Below, one piece after another: positions 7,901 through 10,935 of a stretch of 10,935 nucleotides of DNA (positions are counted from its first letter, which is position 1; each line of letters begins with the position of its first letter). The notes beneath the pieces were generated by a model that saw only the letters and a program-made list of their open reading frames with translations, was not told the DNA's origin and made no database searches. The stretch is from Flammeovirgaceae bacterium (lineage in GTDB: Bacteria > Bacteroidota > Bacteroidia > Cytophagales > Cyclobacteriaceae), in contig QIEB01000342.1 in the NCBI GenBank assembly GCA_003229495.1, positions 1-10,935 on the forward strand. Reading direction: 5' to 3'. Made by a program: the position numbers and the translations under genes.

Positions 7901-8249
7901 TGTACTAAATTCCTGGACTCCTAATAATCTGGGTGCAGAGATTCCCATTTATGAGAATGTCTCTAATTTCAGTACTAATACCCAGTCCAATGATTTCTAC
8001 GTAGAAGATGGTTCTTATTTCAGATTACAAAACCTGACCATTGGTTATAACATCCCCACGCCAACCTTGGACCGTTGGGGTATGACCAAGTTAAGGGTCT
8101 TTGTCACCGCTAATAATCTATTCACCATTAGTGGATATGATGGTTTGGATCCTGCAGTAGGTGGTCTGGCTGATACACGCTTCGGAATTGACCGGGGAAA
8201 TATTCCTATCACCCGGCAATACACTATAGGAGTTAACGTGGCATTCTAG
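4983..8249 (+). CDS. SusC-like TonB-dependent outer-membrane transporter
   Basis: This 1088-residue SusC/RagA-family protein imports oligosaccharides or other large ligands across the outer membrane using TonB energy. A signal peptide spans about 1-34 (charged start, hydrophobic 18-32, cleavage near MAQ|E). A carboxypeptidase-regulatory-like beta domain (about 36-113, VTGTILDNETGDGIPGVNI) is followed by the TonB-box-like LAEVIVTGY (120-128). The plug domain (about 130-246) includes VRIRGYGALGGNQPLYIVDG (181-200) and VLKDATAAAIYGARAAGGVI (219-238). The beta barrel follows, ending in an aromatic C-terminus (...TIGVNVAF), as expected for BAM-dependent assembly. DIDGNGVIDLND (902-913) is a DxDxNG calcium-binding-like loop common in this family. 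There is no N-terminal STN domain, so an ECF sigma/anti-sigma route is unlikely. The start is ATG 4983, with an A-rich upstream and no clear Shine-Dalgarno. susD begins 30 bp downstream, so the two form an operon. The ligand cannot be deduced. Confidence 0.97.
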   Translation: MFKNSTYLSRFKERGKQIGLICIMMMSFSLVMAQERQVTGTILDNETGDGIPGVNILIKGTTRGTVTDINGQYNLQANPGDVLAFSSVGFVTQEIIVGNQNLAGNQNTININLSPDIQALAEVIVTGYSVDTRRETTGSVAIVEPADLTAVPSGNVEQQLQGRVAGVTVITNGQPGTDSQVRIRGYGALGGNQPLYIVDGVPVESTNFLSPDDIQSTTVLKDATAAAIYGARAAGGVIVYTTRQGKKGSGPMKITYNGMVGVTTPGSENPMLSPQGQADWTWNAIRNAALQDGVTPVFNHPQYGTGNEPVLPDWLLVGGNAGVIGSIDLPSEAEKYNIDFAAGPIYQVIRANKSGTNWWDAISRDAFLQRHNIGLYGGGEGNRFYVGLNMQTQDGILERHTMRVNTEFDLRPNLRIGENIQATYRATRQLMGGNGGQGSSEDENLVLDATRMSPIIPVFDEFGGYGGTTAPGFNNPRNPVAAQDGNADDRNFDVQIFGNVYMEYEPIENLVARTSFGGRYLNGNDLNYTRRSYENSENNGAFTFRQSSVYATSWVWTNTLTYSFEVGSDHSFGILAGQEALNTGTFRSSTGFGINPFAETTDFVTLSTVENRVVDGGNGNGVNFSSYFGRLTYDFRDKYLFTFVVRNDGSSRFGAETRRGTFPSFSAGWRLSEEGFLSGSSWIDDLKIRGGYGEIGNSNNVNPNNQFSLFATSLGRSVYDIGGSNAGAATGFYRNRIGNPAAAWEKKITTNIGIDALLWGGRVDVVLDFWKNTTEDLLFQLPVTVQTGFRASAPSVNVGEMENKGIDLKFKIYGDISSEITYELTVNGSLLDNEITKLAPGVDDLPQFNRDFRGISPTLNQLGQPLSNFFGFKTDGLFANQGEVDAHATQEGAAPGRFRFVDIDGNGVIDLNDRTSIGNPIPDFTGGITFKVNWRNFDAQVYGYGLVGNEIYNISKLFSDFYPLFPGAGISERVLNSWTPNNLGAEIPIYENVSNFSTNTQSNDFYVEDGSYFRLQNLTIGYNIPTPTLDRWGMTKLRVFVTANNLFTISGYDGLDPAVGGLADTRFGIDRGNIPITRQYTIGVNVAF

Positions 8250-8279
8250 TAAGAACAATCATTAATAGAAAAATAGATA

Positions 8280-9995
8280 ATGATGAAAAAATCAAAAATA
8301 ATAAGATTAATGTTTATGACTATGGCGGTAGTGATTATGTCTACCGTGTCATGCACCGACGAATTTCTGGAAGTAGCCCCCACAGGGTCACTTAGCCAGG
8401 CGGAGTTAACCACCCTGGCTGGTTTGGAAGGTACTTTGATTGGAGCATATGCGCAGCTTTTAGGACGCAGTGGGTTTTATTCAGATGGCGGAAACTGGTT
8501 CTGGGGCACCTTACTGGGAGGAGAATCTAATAAGGGTACCAACGCTGGAGACCAATCCCAGGTAAATGAGATAATGGCTTATGCCGCACAGACCAATAAT
8601 GTCTCGGTAAATCAGAAATACGAGTCTACCTTTGAAGGAGTTGCCAGGGCCAATGGCGTACTAGCGCTGATAGCGTTGGCGGAAGATGTGGCCGAGGCCG
8701 ATAAAACCCGTATTGCTGCAGAAGCACGTTTTCTTCGGGGCCATTATTATTTTGACCTGAAGAAAAATTTCAACAATGTACCTTATGTGGATGAGAACTG
8801 GGATGAGATAACTCCGGTTCCCAACAATCAGGACCTATGGCCTTTTATCGAGGCGGATTTCCAATTTGCCATGAACAATTTAGATGATACCGCCCCAGAT
8901 GCTGGAAGAGCCAACAAATGGGCTGCTGCTGCATATCTTGGTAAGACCTTTCTTTTCCAGGGAAAATGGGCGGAGGCCAAAGGCGTTTTGGATATGGTGA
9001 TTGCCAGTGGGGTTACTGCCAGCGGAACACCTTATGGATTGATGGCTAACTATGCTGATAATTTCCGTTCCACATTTGACAATGGTCAAGAATCAGTATT
9101 CGCCATTCAAGCTGCTGCCGGGACCGGATCAGTACAGAACGCCAACCCCGCGTTGGTGTTGAATTTTCCACATGGTTCTACCGGTCCTCCAAGGCCCGGA
9201 GGTTGTTGTGGATTTAATCAACCCAGTTTTGAACTGGTAAATTCCTTCCGAACCGACCCTGCCGGGCTTCCTTTAAAAGATGGTGCCTGGAACAATGCTG
9301 GCGAAGAAGTTATTTCGGATGATGGATTGCTAAGCGGCGATGCCTTTACCATAGACCCTAAAACTATTGATCCCAGAGTAGACCACAGTGTGGGACGTCG
9401 TGACGTACCCTATGCGGATTGGGGGCCTCATCCAGGCGCTGATTGGATCCGTGAACAGCCCACTGGCGGTCCGTTCTCACCTAAAAAGTTTATCTATTAC
9501 GCGGCAGGTAGTGGGGTGGAGAATGATGTTTCTTCCTGGACACCCGGTTATACCGCGGTGAATCAGAACATCATTCGCTATTCGGACGTATTATTGATGG
9601 CGGCAGAGGCCGATATCGAAATGGGTAATGCGGGTGATGGCATGGCTTTAATCAATCAGGTGAGGACCCGGGCGGCAGCATCACTGATTCCAGGTTCGCC
9701 GGCTAATTATCTTATCAATCCATATCCTGCAGGATTAAGTCAAGACGATGCACGTACTGCTTTACGCATGGAACGTAAGTTGGAGTTGTCTGGTGAAGGT
9801 CATAGAATGTATGACCTGGTTCGTTGGGGCATTGCCGCTCAGGAGTTGAATGCGTATATAGCCTATGAATCTCAATTTATTCCCTATTATGTAGGCGCTG
9901 TTTTTACAGCAAACAATAACGAATATTTGCCCATTCCTCAGAATGAAATTGATCTTCAAGGAACTGATGTATTAACCCAGAATCCAGGGTATTAA
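8280..9995 (+). CDS. SusD/RagB-like surface ligand-binding lipoprotein
   Basis: This 571-residue outer-membrane lipoprotein forms the lid over the SusC barrel and captures ligand. A lipoprotein signal runs over 1-24 with Cys25 as the lipidated residue (STVSC|TDEF). The SusD TPR-like scaffold is visible in ARANGVLALI (122-131), AEARFLRGHYYFDLKKNF (147-164) and ANKWAAAAYLGKTFLFQGKW (211-230). The C-terminal hallmarks are RYSDVLLMAAEADIEMGN (433-450), LRMERKLELSGEGHRMYDLV (495-514) and YLPIPQNEIDLQGTDVLTQN (549-568). Two ATGs stand in tandem (8280 and 8283); the first is used here, though either gives the same signal peptide. An adjacent Cys pair (309-310, PGGCCGFNQPS) lies in the variable insert expected to face the ligand. 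It directly follows susC and is closed by a strong terminator, so it is the last gene of that transcript. Confidence 0.97.
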   Translation: MMKKSKIIRLMFMTMAVVIMSTVSCTDEFLEVAPTGSLSQAELTTLAGLEGTLIGAYAQLLGRSGFYSDGGNWFWGTLLGGESNKGTNAGDQSQVNEIMAYAAQTNNVSVNQKYESTFEGVARANGVLALIALAEDVAEADKTRIAAEARFLRGHYYFDLKKNFNNVPYVDENWDEITPVPNNQDLWPFIEADFQFAMNNLDDTAPDAGRANKWAAAAYLGKTFLFQGKWAEAKGVLDMVIASGVTASGTPYGLMANYADNFRSTFDNGQESVFAIQAAAGTGSVQNANPALVLNFPHGSTGPPRPGGCCGFNQPSFELVNSFRTDPAGLPLKDGAWNNAGEEVISDDGLLSGDAFTIDPKTIDPRVDHSVGRRDVPYADWGPHPGADWIREQPTGGPFSPKKFIYYAAGSGVENDVSSWTPGYTAVNQNIIRYSDVLLMAAEADIEMGNAGDGMALINQVRTRAAASLIPGSPANYLINPYPAGLSQDDARTALRMERKLELSGEGHRMYDLVRWGIAAQELNAYIAYESQFIPYYVGAVFTANNNEYLPIPQNEIDLQGTDVLTQNPGY

Positions 9996-10016
9996 TAAAT
10001 ACAGATAGATTTAGCG

Positions 10017-10055
10017 AAAACCCTGAAGTAGAGTAATACTCACTTCAGGGTTTTT
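10017..10055 (+). terminator. Strong intrinsic terminator after susCD
   Basis: CCCTGAAGT (10021-10029) pairs with ACTTCAGGG (10042-10050). The stem continues inward through GAGT/ACTC (10031-10034 with 10038-10041) after a one-base bulge, leaving a 3-nt loop. TTTTT follows at 10051-10055, then C and TTTT, and AAAA at 10017-10020 mirrors it, so the hairpin may work in both directions. It begins 21 bp after the susD stop codon. Confidence 0.93.
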
Positions 10056-10107
10056 CTTTTATCGAGCTTCCGAAAGTGGCAGGGAACCTACTTCCTTTGG
10101 AGGGTTG

Positions 10108-10303
10108 TTAAACCCGGATTATGCACTAGAAATCTATTCCAAACCATAACTGACTACAATCTAGGCGCTTGCTCTTCCGATAGCTATCGGAATCCTACTC
10201 ACCATAGCGATGCTATGTTTCCGTTGCAAAAACCTGTGCGAGTGCCTATCTTACAGCCATTTGTGGCTCTCATTACGAAGTCTAATGCATAATCCGGGTT
10301 AAA
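10108..10303. repeat. 196-bp element with 23-bp terminal inverted repeats and nested hairpins
   Basis: The ends at 10108-10130 and 10281-10303 are inverted repeats matching at 21 of 23 positions, including a perfect 15-bp core (AACCCGGATTATGCA at 10111-10125, complement at 10286-10300). Inside, 10162-10172 pairs with 10238-10248 over 11 bp if two G-U pairs are allowed in plus-strand RNA. Within that arm lie an 18-bp perfect palindrome (TTCCGATAGCTATCGGAA, 10175-10192) and a 6-bp hairpin (CATAGC-gat-GCTATG, 10203-10217). A 5-bp hairpin (AGCCA-tttg-TGGCT, 10255-10268) sits outside it. No reading frame of note is present. It may be a non-autonomous mobile element (MITE- or REP-like) or a structured RNA. 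The flanks hold nothing else clear: 10056-10107 shows only a weak imperfect hairpin, and 10304-10331 is the short leader of the next gene. Confidence 0.7.
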
Positions 10304-10331
10304 TTTATTGACTGAAAACAGCGAGTGTGGT

Positions 10332-10935
10332 ATGAGAAAAAGCTTTGGGATTTTATTGATATTGGTAGTAATCGGTGTTATATCCTGTCAAACAGGAAAT
10401 GATCAGCCCTCTTCAAATAAGGAAGAAATAACCCAAATTTTCATCCGTCTCAGTCCGGAGCAGAGCGGAATAGATTTTACTAATCATCTTAACGAAGATT
10501 CTGTGGTTAATTATTTCACCTACCCGTATCTATACATGGGAGGAGGAGTGGCCGTTGGTGATGTTAATAATGATGGTTTGCAAGACATTTACTTTACGGG
10601 AAATCAGGTCCCGAATAAACTCTATCTCAATCGAGGAGGGTTGGTCTTTGAAGATATTACTGATCAAGCCGGGGTAGCAGCAGATGATCGGTGGGTTACC
10701 GGGGTCACCATGGTAGATGTCAATCATGATGGTTGGATGGATATTTATGTTAGTGTCTCCGGAAAATGGACTACTACAGAAAACTTGCTATTTGTCAATA
10801 AAGGCAATGATAAGTCAGGAGTTCCCGTGTTTCAGGAGGGTGCTAAAGAAGCAGGTATCGCGGACCAGGGACACAGTACCCAGGCCACTTTTTTCGATTA
10901 CGATAAGGACGGAGATCTGGACCTGTATGTGGCCA
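10332..10935 (+). CDS. VCBS/FG-GAP repeat lipoprotein (CRTAC1/UnbV-like), N-terminal 201 residues; 3' end outside window
   Basis: The frame is open from ATG 10332 to the right edge. A lipoprotein signal (residues 1-18) ends in the lipobox VISC with Cys19, so the product is exported and probably outer-membrane anchored. Three FG-GAP/VCBS beta-propeller repeats follow, each with a DxNxDG or DxDxDG calcium loop: D77-V-N79-N-D81-G...D85, D129-V-N131-H-D133-G...D137 and D189-Y-D191-K-D193-G-D195...D197. The phrases NKLYLNRGGLVFEDITDQAG (95-114) and LLFVNKG (152-158) are typical of the long (often about 1100-residue) Bacteroidota proteins that end in an ASPIC/UnbV domain, which would lie beyond the window. 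Such genes often sit beside susCD pairs; the role is thought to be surface binding but is not established. It is separated from susD by a terminator and the inverted-repeat element, so it is probably transcribed separately. No clear Shine-Dalgarno is seen. Confidence 0.9.
   Translation, partial: MRKSFGILLILVVIGVISCQTGNDQPSSNKEEITQIFIRLSPEQSGIDFTNHLNEDSVVNYFTYPYLYMGGGVAVGDVNNDGLQDIYFTGNQVPNKLYLNRGGLVFEDITDQAGVAADDRWVTGVTMVDVNHDGWMDIYVSVSGKWTTTENLLFVNKGNDKSGVPVFQEGAKEAGIADQGHSTQATFFDYDKDGDLDLYVA

Noticed and set aside
10061..10107. Second terminator or small RNA between the susD terminator and the inverted-repeat element
   Set aside because: Only a short, bulged pairing (AAGT/ACTT with AGG/CCT) can be drawn, with no T-run and no promoter; it is not above chance.
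10108..10303. The folded element as a tRNA or tmRNA
   Set aside because: The branching looks cloverleaf-like, but there is no 7-bp acceptor with discriminator and CCA context, no TTCGA-type T-loop and no recognisable anticodon arm; the outer stem is far too long.
1..10935. CRISPR array, insertion-sequence transposase, phage or toxin-antitoxin genes
   Set aside because: No regularly spaced direct repeats and no coding region with transposase, integrase or toxin-like features was found on either strand.

Overview
The window looks like a chromosomal segment of a Bacteroidota bacterium. The evidence is a SusC/SusD outer-membrane pair, a lipoprotein with VCBS/FG-GAP repeats, promoter-like TTG / TAnnTTTG elements, and starts preceded by A/T-rich sequence instead of strong Shine-Dalgarno sites. 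The style of the SusD start (a lipobox followed by TDEFLEVAPTGSLS) suggests a free-living, perhaps marine member of the Cytophagales, possibly Cyclobacteriaceae. That placement is an impression from family knowledge, not a database result.

Layout. (1) Positions 1-954 (+) hold the C-terminal 317 codons of xylose isomerase, xylA, cut by the window's left edge. (2) Convergent to it and separated by a hairpin is a minus-strand pair read from about 3760 down to 1038: first a PhyH-family Fe(II)/2-oxoglutarate dioxygenase (2763-3740), then an SGLT-like sodium/solute symporter (1038-2708). A hairpin in the 54-bp gap overlaps the symporter's ribosome-binding region. (3) Divergent from that pair is an AraC-family regulator with a cupin sensor domain (3883-4734, GTG start). 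The 142-bp divergent spacer carries one promoter candidate for each direction, a perfect 14-bp palindrome and short direct repeats. (4) A 248-bp gap with repeats and hairpins precedes a SusC-like TonB-dependent transporter (4983-8249) and its SusD-like surface lipoprotein (8280-9995), closed by a strong intrinsic terminator (10017-10055). (5) Positions 10056-10331 hold no gene but contain a 196-bp element (10108-10303) bounded by 23-bp imperfect inverted repeats, with several nested hairpins inside. (6) A lipoprotein with VCBS/FG-GAP calcium-binding repeats begins at 10332 and runs off the right edge.

How the parts may work together. SusC/SusD would bind and import a ligand across the outer membrane, and the SGLT-like symporter would move a small product, most likely a sugar or polyol, across the inner membrane. 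Xylose isomerase would feed aldopentoses into central metabolism. The AraC protein, with its sugar-sensor-like cupin domain, is well placed to control the divergent dioxygenase-symporter operon and perhaps susCD. No glycoside hydrolase, polysaccharide lyase or sulfatase is visible, so if this is a polysaccharide utilisation locus its degradative enzymes lie outside. The least conventional items are the dioxygenase-symporter-AraC module, whose substrate is unknown, and the structured inverted-repeat element at 10108-10303.
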